38,061 nt of DNA. It comes from Candidatus Woesearchaeota archaeon (lineage in GTDB: Archaea; Nanobdellota; Nanobdellia; Woesearchaeales; DSVV01). Location of the stretch: the NCBI GenBank assembly GCA_018303075.1, contig JAGVYW010000040.1, positions 1 through 38,061 of the forward strand, in the 5' to 3' direction. Of the stretch, positions 8,590-17,491 are shown one piece after another. The translations under genes were made by a program, and so were the position numbers. Each line of letters begins with the position of its first letter. Position 1 is the stretch's first letter. The notes under the pieces were generated by a model. It worked only from the letters and a program-made list of their open reading frames with translations, was not told where the DNA came from and searched no databases.

Positions 8590-9027
8590 TTTATCATGCA
8601 TTGCGTTTTCTAATGCTCTTTTGACAATTATATCAACATCCCTTTGTGTGACAAAATTTAACGGTTCCCATAAATTAATATATTTATCTAACATCTCTAC
8701 ATCTTCTTTTTTAGCAGTTGCTTTTAATTCTGAGATTATAAGTTTCATTTCATCTTTTATCTCAGATAATTGTGATTTTAGCTCTGAAACTTCATCTGTC
8801 AATAACTTTACGCTTTCATGCACATCTTTGTTTGTTTTTAGAGCATTTTGCTCTGTTACCTGCAAAATCTTTCTAAGACTAGAATAACGCTCTTCTATAA
8901 CACGCATCCTGCCTGATGTATCTCTGACAACTTCAGAAACTTCCTGCAAATCAGTAGAGAAATCACGCTTTTTTGGCTGCATTGATTGCATCTGCTGCTG
9001 CATTTGAAAATCTGTTGGATCTGCCAT
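8581..9027 (-). CDS. Small coiled-coil protein of unknown function
   Basis: A 148-residue, strongly helical protein. A Gln/Met-rich N terminus is followed by a continuous coiled coil from about 25 to 110 (LQEVSEVVRDTSGRMRVIEE, then LTDEVSELKSQLSEIKDEMK). A distinct C-terminal segment (YINLWEPLNFVTQRDVDIIV) looks conserved rather than coiled. No membrane segment is present. It is transcribed in the same direction as the His-rich coiled-coil gene, 188 bp upstream of it with two hairpins between, so the two are probably separate units. A TATA-like CATTTATTATC near 9053 fits a leaderless start. FlaC/D/E-like archaellum accessory proteins are an alternative I cannot support by motif. Confidence 0.75.
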   Translation of the reverse strand: MADPTDFQMQQQMQSMQPKKRDFSTDLQEVSEVVRDTSGRMRVIEERYSSLRKILQVTEQNALKTNKDVHESVKLLTDEVSELKSQLSEIKDEMKLIISELKATAKKEDVEMLDKYINLWEPLNFVTQRDVDIIVKRALENAMHDKKQ

Positions 9028-9091
9028 ATTTTATAAGAAATGATAATAGATAATAAATGTTTGTAAGTATTTAGGAGTAGTTATCCCCTAT

Positions 9092-9655
9092 TCAATTTTC
9101 CTGATCAATTTTACTTGCGCCAGGACCTTGTTGATTGACATACTTTGATTCTTTTCTGACATTATATGGCTTTTCTGCTGGTGAAGATAATAGCTGGAAA
9201 GCGATTTGGCAGATTTTACTTCCAGGATATAAACAAACCGGTAGTTTTGAGATGTTTGCAATCTCTAAAGTTAATTGACCTGAGAATCCAGGATGCACAT
9301 TTCCAGCAGTTGAATGAACTATAATACCTAAACGTCCCCAAGAACTTCTACCGTCTAACCTACCAACAATATCTGCAGGCAATGTAACTGATTCAATTGT
9401 GTTTGAGAGAATGAATTCTCCTGGATGAATAATGAAAGGATTATTGCCATCTTTTAATACTTCAGACATCAATTCCTCTCGTTTTACATTTCTTGGATCA
9501 ACATGAGTAATATCAGAATGTTTGAAAATAAGAAATTTATTATCTAATCTGAGATCAACTGAACTTGGACCAATGTTTTCCTCGAGAAATGGCTCAATTG
9601 TGATTCTCTTTTGTTGAATATATGATTTGATGTCTTTGTCGCTGAGGATTGTCAT
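9092..9655 (-). CDS. dcd: dCTP deaminase
   Basis: A 187-residue enzyme that deaminates dCTP to dUTP, feeding dUTPase and then thymidylate synthesis. The trimeric dUTPase-like fold is shown by SSVDLRLDN (31-39), GRSSWGRLG (102-110), STAGNVHPGFSG (115-126) and LTLEIAN (128-134), where E131 is the expected catalytic glutamate. Length is normal for the family. Some archaeal members are bifunctional and also hydrolyse dUTP; a separate dUTPase at 34546 makes a pure deaminase more likely here. A TATA-like CTTTAAAAAC about 26 nt upstream of the ATG supports a leaderless start. Confidence 0.95.
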   Translation of the reverse strand: MTILSDKDIKSYIQQKRITIEPFLEENIGPSSVDLRLDNKFLIFKHSDITHVDPRNVKREELMSEVLKDGNNPFIIHPGEFILSNTIESVTLPADIVGRLDGRSSWGRLGIIVHSTAGNVHPGFSGQLTLEIANISKLPVCLYPGSKICQIAFQLLSSPAEKPYNVRKESKYVNQQGPGASKIDQEN

Positions 9656-9743
9656 GAGTTTTGGTGTATGTTTGTGTTTTTAAAGATGATTATTTTGAGA
9701 GTTTATATTATATATTCTTTTTTATTTCCTAAGCAATTGTTTT

Positions 9744-9777
9744 AGAGAACTTTGCAAAGAATTTTGCAAAGTTCTCT
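9744..9777 (-). terminator. Perfect 15-bp hairpin at the end of the 497-residue protein gene
   Basis: AGAGAACTTTGCAAA pairs perfectly with TTTGCAAAGTTCTCT around a GAAT loop. Its right arm touches the stop codon of the gene at 9777-11270. Part of it (AAGAATTTTGCAAA) recurs at two other gene ends in the window. Confidence 0.6.
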
Positions 9778-11270
9778 TAAGAACATTGAATATTCTGAAG
9801 TTCTGGTGGATAATCACCAAGATCTTTAAAGAAGATTGATTTCTTCTGCGTGTCGATTATTAAAATGAATTTAATTCCTTCGTACTCGAATGTTGTTTCT
9901 TTTCCGTCAGTGAATGGGAAAGATTTTTTTTCTTGTGAAACATATTTTGTTTCTTGTTCATTAATCTTTACATATTTATTAACATTAAAGTTAAACTGAA
10001 ATTCAATTGCACCTTGATCCTTCTGTAATGATTTCCAATTAAGTATCTTAACAACATATAATTTATCCAGACTCCCATCAGAGATTACAAAGTAACTATC
10101 TCGGCATGCATCAAATGTAACTTTTTCTTCTTCAGTCTTTTTCTCTTGATAGATACAAGTATCACCTTCAATATAATATTCTTTTTTTACTATCCCAAAA
10201 TTATATGTTTTATAACAAAATAGATCTGTTTTTGCTTTACATATCTGTTTGTATCCATAACATATCTCAGATTCATCACAGTTGATTATTTTATAAGAGG
10301 TGAAATCAGAAGTCGAAGATTTATTGTTATCACAAAAATTCTCATTTAAACCACCACCAAAAAAAATAAAAGTACCAAGAGAACCATAACAATCATCTGC
10401 GAAATCACCATGAATATCACTATCAACACAATTTGCTTTTCCTGTGCATCTTCCATCTTCACATTTTTCATAACCTTTTTTAATACAATCATATTGCTCT
10501 TCTTTGTAACCATTTATTGTACATGCTTGTTCGTATAATATATTCTCTTTGCAATAATCGTCAATTGGCATTTTTTCTTTTTTGTCATTGTTATCAACTT
10601 CGACTGTTGCAAAACCTTTAGTCTCATAATTTAATCCATCTGAATCTTTGCAGAATTGCTGATTAGGACAAGGTTTGCATGATTCTCCGCCGCAGTCAAC
10701 TGCTAGTTCATCGCTATCTTTTACTTTATTATCACAGCTTGGCTGAGTGTTGCATTTTCCAAATTGTTGGCTACAACCATAATCACACTTTACAACTGAA
10801 TATAATTTTTCACTAATCTTGTAAAGTGATTTTGGAACGTAATTGTCACAGCTATATTCAATTAAATATTGAAAATCTTTGCAGTTATCAGAAAGTGTTG
10901 TTGTTATAAATTTTGAAGTTGATTTTTTATCAACCCATTGAGTTTGCTTAACTAGCTCTTGAAAAGTTATCTTTCCATGTATAAATGGCTGAAATCCTGT
11001 TGGAACAATGCCAATATTATCTGTCTCTTTACAAGATGGAGATGTTTGAGTAGAACTCTGCTTTATGTTCTTAATGCTATACATATCTATCTCTTTCATC
11101 TTTGCGGAAGCTTTATATGCTTGGCCAACAAATGAAGAATAACTGTTTGTATTCTGTGTAGTTGCAGTAAATGAGTCAAATGAAATTCCAAAAAAGATGA
11201 TTACTATAATTAAAGAAATGATGATTGTCCACTTTATTATTTTGTTTTTGTTTTTTTTGTTAGGTGTCAT
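9777..11270 (-). CDS. Cys-rich membrane-anchored surface protein (smaller paralogue)
   Basis: A 497-residue protein. A basic N terminus leads into one membrane helix (about 12-30), then a short linker ending FVGQAY (about 47-52), which could be a signal peptidase site (G at -3, A at -1) or a sorting motif. The middle has Cys-rich units: a C...LIEYSC...C-x-x-G-C...C unit, a DCGG-x-x-C-x-x-C element, and units starting C-x-DSD (CKDSDGLNY, CVDSDIHGD). The C-terminal 130 residues are beta-rich and Cys-poor. The likely location is outside the membrane, where the cysteines would form disulfides; DSD clusters might bind calcium. It follows its larger paralogue by 34 bp with GAGG as SD, so the pair is an operon. 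Function unknown. Confidence 0.8.
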   Translation of the reverse strand: MTPNKKNKNKIIKWTIIISLIIVIIFFGISFDSFTATTQNTNSYSSFVGQAYKASAKMKEIDMYSIKNIKQSSTQTSPSCKETDNIGIVPTGFQPFIHGKITFQELVKQTQWVDKKSTSKFITTTLSDNCKDFQYLIEYSCDNYVPKSLYKISEKLYSVVKCDYGCSQQFGKCNTQPSCDNKVKDSDELAVDCGGESCKPCPNQQFCKDSDGLNYETKGFATVEVDNNDKKEKMPIDDYCKENILYEQACTINGYKEEQYDCIKKGYEKCEDGRCTGKANCVDSDIHGDFADDCYGSLGTFIFFGGGLNENFCDNNKSSTSDFTSYKIINCDESEICYGYKQICKAKTDLFCYKTYNFGIVKKEYYIEGDTCIYQEKKTEEEKVTFDACRDSYFVISDGSLDKLYVVKILNWKSLQKDQGAIEFQFNFNVNKYVKINEQETKYVSQEKKSFPFTDGKETTFEYEGIKFILIIDTQKKSIFFKDLGDYPPELQNIQCS

Positions 11271-11304
11271 GTTTTTTCCTCTATAATTTCAATATTAAAT
11301 TTTG

Positions 11305-13350
11305 TCAGTATTCAAAACATTTGCCTTCAAAACAGCCGTTTTCACATTTTTTGTATATAGGAATTCCGTTATCTTTGCATGTCCACTCTTTTACAAAAGT
11401 GTTGTCTGAGGCTAAACATTCATCTTCCATAATCTCTTTTTTTGGAGGATTTCCTTTATGAATTATCTCTATAAAACCCTTGGTATAAATATCATCTTTG
11501 TCACTGTCAATGCATTCTGCAAGCGGATCTTTTATTACAACATCAAAATCACATTTTCCTGCTTTGCACTTGCCTGGACAATGAACCAATTCATATGTTA
11601 CATAGATAGAATCTGAGATTAATTCTGCATCTTGATATGCATAATCCAAATTCTTTGCTCCACATTTATATTCTTTTAACAGATTGCTTTCAATACAAAT
11701 GTCATTGAATGTTTTTAGGATTGGCTGAGAATTCTCAAATCCTATTCCAGCAGCAGAACCTGTTACATATTCTGGGTTTGGCTCTTTTGCATCTGTATCT
11801 AGGCAAGTTAATTCTTTACATTCTCCCTGTAAACATGCTTGCCCATGCGGACAACTAAACCATTGCGATTGTACTGTTGTTCCGTCGCAATAATATTCTT
11901 TAACAATATCACCATAATTGCCATCTTGAGATTCTATTTTCTTGCCTAATCCTGCATTACAATTATAACCATTATCGGTAATGTCAATAATTGATTCATC
12001 TGCAATTGATTCATCTGTTGAACCAGCTAAACAATATGTAACACCACAACTATCTTGTTTATAGACTGATGGATTGCTTGACAAACATATTTTTGGAGAT
12101 TGTGTTATTGATTTCTTGAAAATGTTTTTTCCAGCGTTTGTATCTGCATCACCATCTACACATTTTATTTGATTTGAACAGCATGCACCATTTGCACAAC
12201 CATCAAATAGATCATATCCATATACTTCTTTTGGACAATCAAATTGCTTATAACTTGGGGTATTTCCATTACAGTATGCTTCATTAACTGTATCATCACC
12301 AATACAATCGTCTTGTAATGGACCTGATGTGATTATCTCTTGCGAGTTTTTCTGTTCTGCTGAACCAGGAATTGAATATTTTGTATCATAACTGTATAAA
12401 TCAATTCCTAAAATAGAATCTTCGACTGTTAATACAGGAGCATATGCATCTGAATCAATACATGTTTTTTTATCACAGAATGCACCATCTTCTGTTTCTA
12501 AACAACCATCACTGCAAAACTTAAACTCTGTTGCATCTCCTTCTGTTGTGCAATATTTTTCTTTTAAAATATCACCATTGCAAGAATCAGGTATTTTCTT
12601 TCCTTGAGAGATTACATATCCTGCAACTGCAAAATTAATGCCTTTATTTTTGTTTTCATCTCCAGATAAGTCTTTATCAGAATCATATGAACAATCTTGT
12701 TTTTCGGAACATAATGGACAAGAACCACCACAATCAATACTTTGCTCATCTTGATTCTGAATGCCGTCATTACAGCTGCCATATTGCTGTTCAGTTTCTG
12801 TATAACAACGAGCTTGTTTTCCATTACATCCATATTTGCAAGTAATTGCATCAAAAATATTTAGAGATTTACTCTTTGATTGTAAATAATTATCACAAGA
12901 ATATTCAATTAAGTATTTATTATCCTTACAGCTATCTGTTGCTGTGTAACACTCTTGTGTTTTTGGGTCATAATATAGAATTGTACCTTGTTTTGTTTCA
13001 TCCTTTTCCGCATCAAAATTATCAACACAATTTTGCTTAATTTTACAGGATGCATACTCCTCTTCAGAGTACCATGATATTTGTGCATTGCCAGAACCTG
13101 GTTTGCTTGCAGCCAATCTTTTTGGCTGTGATTTTCTCTTTGCTGTTTCATATGTTTTTTCTTTATATTCAGCACTAAATCTAGAAATATCCTCTGGTGA
13201 GAATTTTGTTTCTATCTGATACTGGCGAAAAGCCTGACCAACATAATCTTTTGTTTGTACTAACATAACTATTGTAAAGATTATTAATAGAAAAAGTACA
13301 GCAATTAAGATAACATATGTATAATTCTTTCCCAACATGCTCTTTTTCAT
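11305..13350 (-). CDS. Cys-rich membrane-anchored surface protein with about six repeats
   Basis: A 681-residue protein with one N-terminal membrane helix (about 11-31) followed by DYVGQAF. The rest is about six diverged repeats. A typical unit opens C-x-D-[ST]-D, then has D-x-C, then [LV]-x-E-x-x-C and closes with C-x-x-G-x-C-x-x-G-x-C (for example CPHGQACLQGEC and CENGCFEGKC). A DCGG-x-C-x-x-C element sits between units one and two, as in the paralogue downstream. It is first in the two-gene operon. A TATA box (AATATATAAACA, about 13390-13401) predicts a leader of about 18 nt holding AAAAAGGGG. It is probably displayed on the cell surface; ligand or partner unknown. Confidence 0.82.
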   Translation of the reverse strand: MKKSMLGKNYTYVILIAVLFLLIIFTIVMLVQTKDYVGQAFRQYQIETKFSPEDISRFSAEYKEKTYETAKRKSQPKRLAASKPGSGNAQISWYSEEEYASCKIKQNCVDNFDAEKDETKQGTILYYDPKTQECYTATDSCKDNKYLIEYSCDNYLQSKSKSLNIFDAITCKYGCNGKQARCYTETEQQYGSCNDGIQNQDEQSIDCGGSCPLCSEKQDCSYDSDKDLSGDENKNKGINFAVAGYVISQGKKIPDSCNGDILKEKYCTTEGDATEFKFCSDGCLETEDGAFCDKKTCIDSDAYAPVLTVEDSILGIDLYSYDTKYSIPGSAEQKNSQEIITSGPLQDDCIGDDTVNEAYCNGNTPSYKQFDCPKEVYGYDLFDGCANGACCSNQIKCVDGDADTNAGKNIFKKSITQSPKICLSSNPSVYKQDSCGVTYCLAGSTDESIADESIIDITDNGYNCNAGLGKKIESQDGNYGDIVKEYYCDGTTVQSQWFSCPHGQACLQGECKELTCLDTDAKEPNPEYVTGSAAGIGFENSQPILKTFNDICIESNLLKEYKCGAKNLDYAYQDAELISDSIYVTYELVHCPGKCKAGKCDFDVVIKDPLAECIDSDKDDIYTKGFIEIIHKGNPPKKEIMEDECLASDNTFVKEWTCKDNGIPIYKKCENGCFEGKCFEY

Positions 13351-13462
13351 ATAAAACCCCTTTTTCTTTAGTTTATAGAGAGAAGTGTTTATATATTTTT
13401 TGGGAATGCTATTGAGTTTTGGAATAATAACATTAATAAATAATGCTCATATCTAATCAAGT

Positions 13463-14089
13463 ATGGCAATCATAAGTATTTTTGAAATTGCAGATATTAT
13501 CATAATGACGCTTGCTGTTGGATTTATCTTTAAAGATGTATTTCAGAAGCATCATCTTGAAAAGTTTGACAAGAGTTATGATCCATTGGACAAATATATA
13601 GAGACTACTGACAATAAAGAAGCTGCTGTAAAGAGGACAAAACAATTCTTGCAGAGTTCTTTTTTTATTGCCTGCCTGGCAACAGCACCAGCGATAATAT
13701 TTCATGAGCTAGCGCATAAGTTCACTGCGCTTGGATTTGGAATTGAAGCTACATTTCATGCTGCTTATTTTTGGCTGATGATAGGTGTTGTGCTAAAATT
13801 ACTTAATTTTGGCTTTATTTTCTTTGTACCTGGATATGTTAGCCATTTTGCTGCAAGTTCTCCATTAATTGACGCAGCAATTGCATTTGCTGGACCATTT
13901 TTGAATTTGGTGTTATGGATTGGAGCATGGCTTATTTTGAAAACTACAATTGTTAAAGGCAAATTACTTGTTGTATTACAATATACTAAGTATATCAATA
14001 TGTTCTTGTTCTTCTTTAATATGATTCCAATTGGACCATTTGACGGAGCAAGTGTGTTTCGAGGATTGTTTGCTGCATTGTTGGGATAA
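13463..14089 (+). CDS. M50-family membrane metalloprotease (site-2-protease-like)
   Basis: A 208-residue multi-spanning protein. The zinc motif HELAH is at about residues 87-91 inside IIFHELAHKFTALGFG. The second family motif, N-x-x-P-[IL]-x-P-x-D-G, is seen as NMIPIGPFDGASVF near the C terminus, with Asp as the third metal ligand. Such proteases cut substrates within or next to the membrane. The protein is short and lacks a PDZ domain, as in simple archaeal members. It is divergent from the Cys-rich protein operon; a functional link is possible but unproven. A TATA-like TTAATAAATAA about 29 nt upstream supports a leaderless start. Confidence 0.88.
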   Translation: MAIISIFEIADIIIMTLAVGFIFKDVFQKHHLEKFDKSYDPLDKYIETTDNKEAAVKRTKQFLQSSFFIACLATAPAIIFHELAHKFTALGFGIEATFHAAYFWLMIGVVLKLLNFGFIFFVPGYVSHFAASSPLIDAAIAFAGPFLNLVLWIGAWLILKTTIVKGKLLVVLQYTKYINMFLFFFNMIPIGPFDGASVFRGLFAALLG

Positions 14090-14140
14090 GATACTTTTTT
14101 ATACTTATTCAACCATAATAATGATAAAAGGTGATTTCCT

Positions 14141-14308
14141 ATGCAAACAAAGTTCAGAAGAACAATTCATCGCTGGGGAAGTTCGTTAGCAATTACAATT
14201 CCAAAAGCTATAGCTAAAAAAGGAAGATTGAAATTGAATGATAATGTTGTTGTTGAGATGAAGAAAGAAGTTACGCTGAAAGATTTCATAGTGAGGAAGA
14301 GAACCTAA
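14141..14308 (+). CDS. AbrB/SpoVT-type small DNA-binding protein
   Basis: A 55-residue protein. The segment RRTIHRWGSSLAITIPKAIA followed by LKLNDNVVVEM is the swapped-hairpin AbrB fold, with the family W-G-S-S-L-x-[IV]-x-I-P core. A TATA box (TTTTTATACTT, about 14094-14104) and an SD (GGTGAT, 14130-14135) five bases before the ATG mark a real start. Proteins of this size act as antitoxins or small transcription factors. No toxin gene lies next to it: upstream is the M50 protease and downstream is pyrG, which has its own TATA box. It may be an orphan antitoxin or a stand-alone regulator. Confidence 0.8.
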   Translation: MQTKFRRTIHRWGSSLAITIPKAIAKKGRLKLNDNVVVEMKKEVTLKDFIVRKRT

Positions 14309-14370
14309 TTACTGTTGTGGAATTATTTCAAAACAATTAACTTTAAAAATTCCAGAGATTTTCTCAAACA

Positions 14371-16116
14371 ATGCAGCCAATAAAACAAGCAGAAATGCAG
14401 GCAAAGACAGGCAAAGATATTTTAGACAGTATTTCTACACTTTCTGATGAACATGAGTTTTATACTCCTATTCCTACTGAATATAAAGTAGGAAATACAA
14501 AATATATCATTGTATTTGGTACAGTTATGAGTGGATTAGGCAAAGGGATATTTGCTTCTTCGCTTTCGTTTCTTCTGCAGAATAAAGGTCTAATAATTGC
14601 GCCGATTAAATTAGAAGGTTATCTTAATATTGATTCAGGAACATTAAATCCATTCCGACATGGGGAAGTGTTTGTTTTAGACGATGGAATGGAAACAGAT
14701 ATGGATTTAGGCACTTATGAACGAATTCTTGACCAAGAACTATTAACTGAAAATTTTACGACAAATGGCCAGATATTAACAAAAGTGCTTGAACAAGAAA
14801 GAAAAGGAAAATATCTAGGAAGAGATGTACAATTTATTCCACATGTTACAGGAGAAATCAAAAAGAAACTGCGAGATTTAGCTGTAGCAAAAAAAGCAGA
14901 TGTTGTTGTCGTTGAAATCGGCGGAACTGCAGGTGATATTGAAAGTATGTATTATATTGAAGCAATGCGGGAGCTTGCATACGAAGAAGGAAAAGAAAAT
15001 GTTTGTTTTGTTGCATTAACTTATATTCTTGAACCACATTTTCTTGGTGAACAAAAAAGCAAAGCTGCACAACTTGGTCTAAGAACATTGATGTCAGCTG
15101 GAATCATGCCGGATATAATTGCATGCAGATCACATCATCCAATTACTGAAAAAATAAAAGAGAAGATCAGCATTTATTCAAATGTTCCAGTAAGCAGAGT
15201 TGTTGGGTTACATGATGAAGATTCTATCTATAAAGTTCCTATGCTGCTGAAGCAAACTAAGATTGACGAAGAAGTTATTTCACTGCTCCATATTGCTAAG
15301 GTAATAGACGCAAAAAAAGAAAAAGAGATGTTAACTAAATTGCAGAATTATATTACTGTTGTTGAAAATCCAAAACATGAGATAACTATAGGAATAACTG
15401 GCAAGTATACAACAATTCGAGATTCATATGCATCAATCTTGAAAGCATTAGAACATTCAGGAGTAGCAAACAACTGCAAAGTAAATGTACAATGGATAGA
15501 AACAACTGAGATTGAAGATGGAAAGATTTCTGTTGAAAAAGCTTTAGCTGGATTAGCTGGAATTATTGTTCCAGGAGGATTTGGAAAAAGAGGAGTTGAA
15601 GGAATGATTACATGTATCAAATATGCTCGTGAAAATAATCTTCCTTATTTTGGACTATGTTATGGATTCCAGATGGCATTGATTGAAATTGCAAGGAATG
15701 TAATTGGACTGAAAGATGCGCATACAACAGAAGTAAATCCAAAAACAAATCACCCTGTCATTGATATTCTTCCTGAACAGAAAAAGATTGAAGGACTTGG
15801 AGGAAATATGCGTCTTGGCGGCAGGGATATAGTTGTCAAAGAAGGAACGCAAGTGTATGAACTTTATGGCAAAAAAACAATGATCCGAGAGAGGTTCAGG
15901 CATAGATTTGAATGCAATCCTGAATATATAGAGCTGTTTGAAAAAGCTGGTGTTATATTTTCAGGGAAAGCGCCACAATATAATATTATGCAGATATTTG
16001 AATTGAAAGATAAATCATTTTTTTGCGGCGTGCAGTACCATCCTGAATTTACATCTAGAACATTTAAACCAAATCCGTTGTTTTATGAATTTGTGAAAGC
16101 TTGTATTGAAAAATAA
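14371..16116 (+). CDS. pyrG: CTP synthase, divergent form with N-terminal extension
   Basis: A 581-residue enzyme making CTP from UTP, ATP and glutamine. The synthetase domain has GTVMSGLGKGIFASS (P-loop), IKLEGYLNIDSGT and NPFRHGEVFVLDDG. The C-terminal class I glutaminase has GGFGKRG, the catalytic cysteine in FGLCYGFQM and the His-Glu pair in QYHPEF. It differs from the common form: GTVMSGLGKGI replaces the usual GGVVSSLGKGI, CYG replaces CLG, and there are about 45 residues before the first strand. A TATA-like ACTTTAAAAAT about 27 nt upstream of the first ATG supports this start, so the extension is probably real. All key catalytic groups appear present. Confidence 0.95.
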   Translation: MQPIKQAEMQAKTGKDILDSISTLSDEHEFYTPIPTEYKVGNTKYIIVFGTVMSGLGKGIFASSLSFLLQNKGLIIAPIKLEGYLNIDSGTLNPFRHGEVFVLDDGMETDMDLGTYERILDQELLTENFTTNGQILTKVLEQERKGKYLGRDVQFIPHVTGEIKKKLRDLAVAKKADVVVVEIGGTAGDIESMYYIEAMRELAYEEGKENVCFVALTYILEPHFLGEQKSKAAQLGLRTLMSAGIMPDIIACRSHHPITEKIKEKISIYSNVPVSRVVGLHDEDSIYKVPMLLKQTKIDEEVISLLHIAKVIDAKKEKEMLTKLQNYITVVENPKHEITIGITGKYTTIRDSYASILKALEHSGVANNCKVNVQWIETTEIEDGKISVEKALAGLAGIIVPGGFGKRGVEGMITCIKYARENNLPYFGLCYGFQMALIEIARNVIGLKDAHTTEVNPKTNHPVIDILPEQKKIEGLGGNMRLGGRDIVVKEGTQVYELYGKKTMIRERFRHRFECNPEYIELFEKAGVIFSGKAPQYNIMQIFELKDKSFFCGVQYHPEFTSRTFKPNPLFYEFVKACIEK

Positions 16117-16330
16117 AAAAAACATTTTCTTGAGCCATGAGTTCCTGGCAAAACTGCTTTTGCATCTCTAAAATGAAAGTCATGCTCTAACTTTACAGAC
16201 TCATGCTGGTAGATGTTTTCATATGCTGTTTATGAAAGTATTGCTATATAAAATTATCTATAGATATTCCTGAGATTTTAACTTTTTTTCAAAGAAAGCT
16301 TTATATATAACTAAAACTAAAAAATATTTA

Positions 16331-16687
16331 ATGGTTAAAAAAGAGCAGAAAAAGAGTTTGAAGCATCGTTTTTTAGAACATCATGCTATACACAAAGAGA
16401 ATCATAGAAAAACAACTGAAGCTGTATTTATGTTTGGATTGCTGTTAGTTGGATTTTTTGCATTTTTGCAGGCCATGCCTTTTTTGACAGGATTTGCTGT
16501 GGCAACTGGAGATGCTGTTGTTACAAGCGCTAGCACAACTGCACATGCTGTAAGTGCAATCAATAATAGTGAGGATAGATTATATTTTAAATTATTCGCA
16601 TATACTGCATGGATAATGTTATTTGGAATAATTTCTGTTGCTGTTATCAATAATAAAAGGAAGAAAGGGCATTATAATAAGAGATAA
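16331..16687 (+). CDS. Small membrane protein with two hydrophobic segments
   Basis: A 118-residue protein. A Lys/His-rich N terminus is followed by a hydrophobic stretch (about 34-56) ending FLTGFAVATGD, a Ser/Thr/Ala-rich loop, a second membrane helix (about 88-107) and a basic tail. A TATA box (TTATATATAA, 16301-16310) lies 26 nt before the ATG, so it is a leaderless single gene. LTGFAV resembles the VGQAF, VGQAY and ITGQAI segments that follow the membrane helix of three other proteins here. Function unknown. Confidence 0.7.
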   Translation: MVKKEQKKSLKHRFLEHHAIHKENHRKTTEAVFMFGLLLVGFFAFLQAMPFLTGFAVATGDAVVTSASTTAHAVSAINNSEDRLYFKLFAYTAWIMLFGIISVAVINNKRKKGHYNKR

Positions 16688-16693
16688 CATCAC

Positions 16694-17434
16694 TTACTTT
16701 TTTGCTAAACTCCATAATAACGTAAAATTAGTATGATACGCTTTTGCTACCTCTTTGCTTCTAATTAATGTTGCAATTGGCTGTTCACTCCAAACAATAA
16801 TCGCAATCTTATCTCCAAATATCCATGTATTAGCAGGCGTTTCAAATTCATCAGGTAAATATCTTATCTCAACATTCTTTAATTCATTATGACGTTCCTG
16901 TTTTCTAATTTTTTCACAATATATTATTTTAATATTCAATTTTTTCTCTAATCTTTTTCTATGAAAATGATGATAATATATTGGAAAGATTTGTTTGAGT
17001 TTACCTTCTGCACCATAAACATACATCTCTTTTCCTGTTCTTAACACATCTTCTGCTATTGTCTTAACAGCTTTTTTCCCTTTAAAGATTGTTGCTTCTT
17101 GGCTTTCTTTTGAAAGCTTTCTTTTCATGCTTAATTCCGGTAATATTTTCTCTATCTCTTTTTTATGATCATCAAGTTCATCTTTCTGATGTTCTATATA
17201 ATCCAATAATTGTCTTGTCTCAACTACCTCAAAATGCTTTATTCTTCCAATAATTACATAAGTAACTAAACCCTTCTCAATAAGTCTTTCCAGAATATCA
17301 TAAACTGCTGTTCTATGCAACTCTACTTTTTTAATTAAATCACCTGCAGATGTAGACCCCATACCTAACAAATCCAAATATACTTTAACTTCGTTATTTG
17401 TTAAACCAATTTTGGTCAGCACTTCTGTATTCAT
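16694..17434 (-). CDS. TrmB-family transcriptional regulator
   Basis: A 246-residue protein. The N-terminal winged helix (about 1-75) includes LGMGSTSAGDLIKKVELHRT and the recognition-wing region. A short coiled coil (about 76-100) follows, then a TrmB-like effector domain with GKEMYVYGAEG. Members control sugar or other transport and metabolic genes in response to bound ligand. It is divergent from an SsuABC-like transporter, with only 57 bp between the two ATGs, so it is probably the transporter's regulator. Because both genes share one palindromic TATA box, binding there would also control its own gene. The ligand cannot be told from sequence. Confidence 0.88.
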   Translation of the reverse strand: MNTEVLTKIGLTNNEVKVYLDLLGMGSTSAGDLIKKVELHRTAVYDILERLIEKGLVTYVIIGRIKHFEVVETRQLLDYIEHQKDELDDHKKEIEKILPELSMKRKLSKESQEATIFKGKKAVKTIAEDVLRTGKEMYVYGAEGKLKQIFPIYYHHFHRKRLEKKLNIKIIYCEKIRKQERHNELKNVEIRYLPDEFETPANTWIFGDKIAIIVWSEQPIATLIRSKEVAKAYHTNFTLLWSLAKK

Positions 17435-17458
17435 TCAATATGCAGATAGTTATTATAG

Positions 17459-17468
17459 ATTTATAAAT
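17459..17468. promoter_or_regulatory. Palindromic TATA box serving two divergent genes
   Basis: ATTTATAAAT is a perfect palindrome whose centre is 29 nt from the TrmB ATG on one side and 29 nt from the first transporter ATG on the other. One TBP site could therefore start two leaderless transcripts in opposite directions. Confidence 0.6.
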
Positions 17469-17491
17469 ATTTCTGTTTGTTATAAAGTTAT

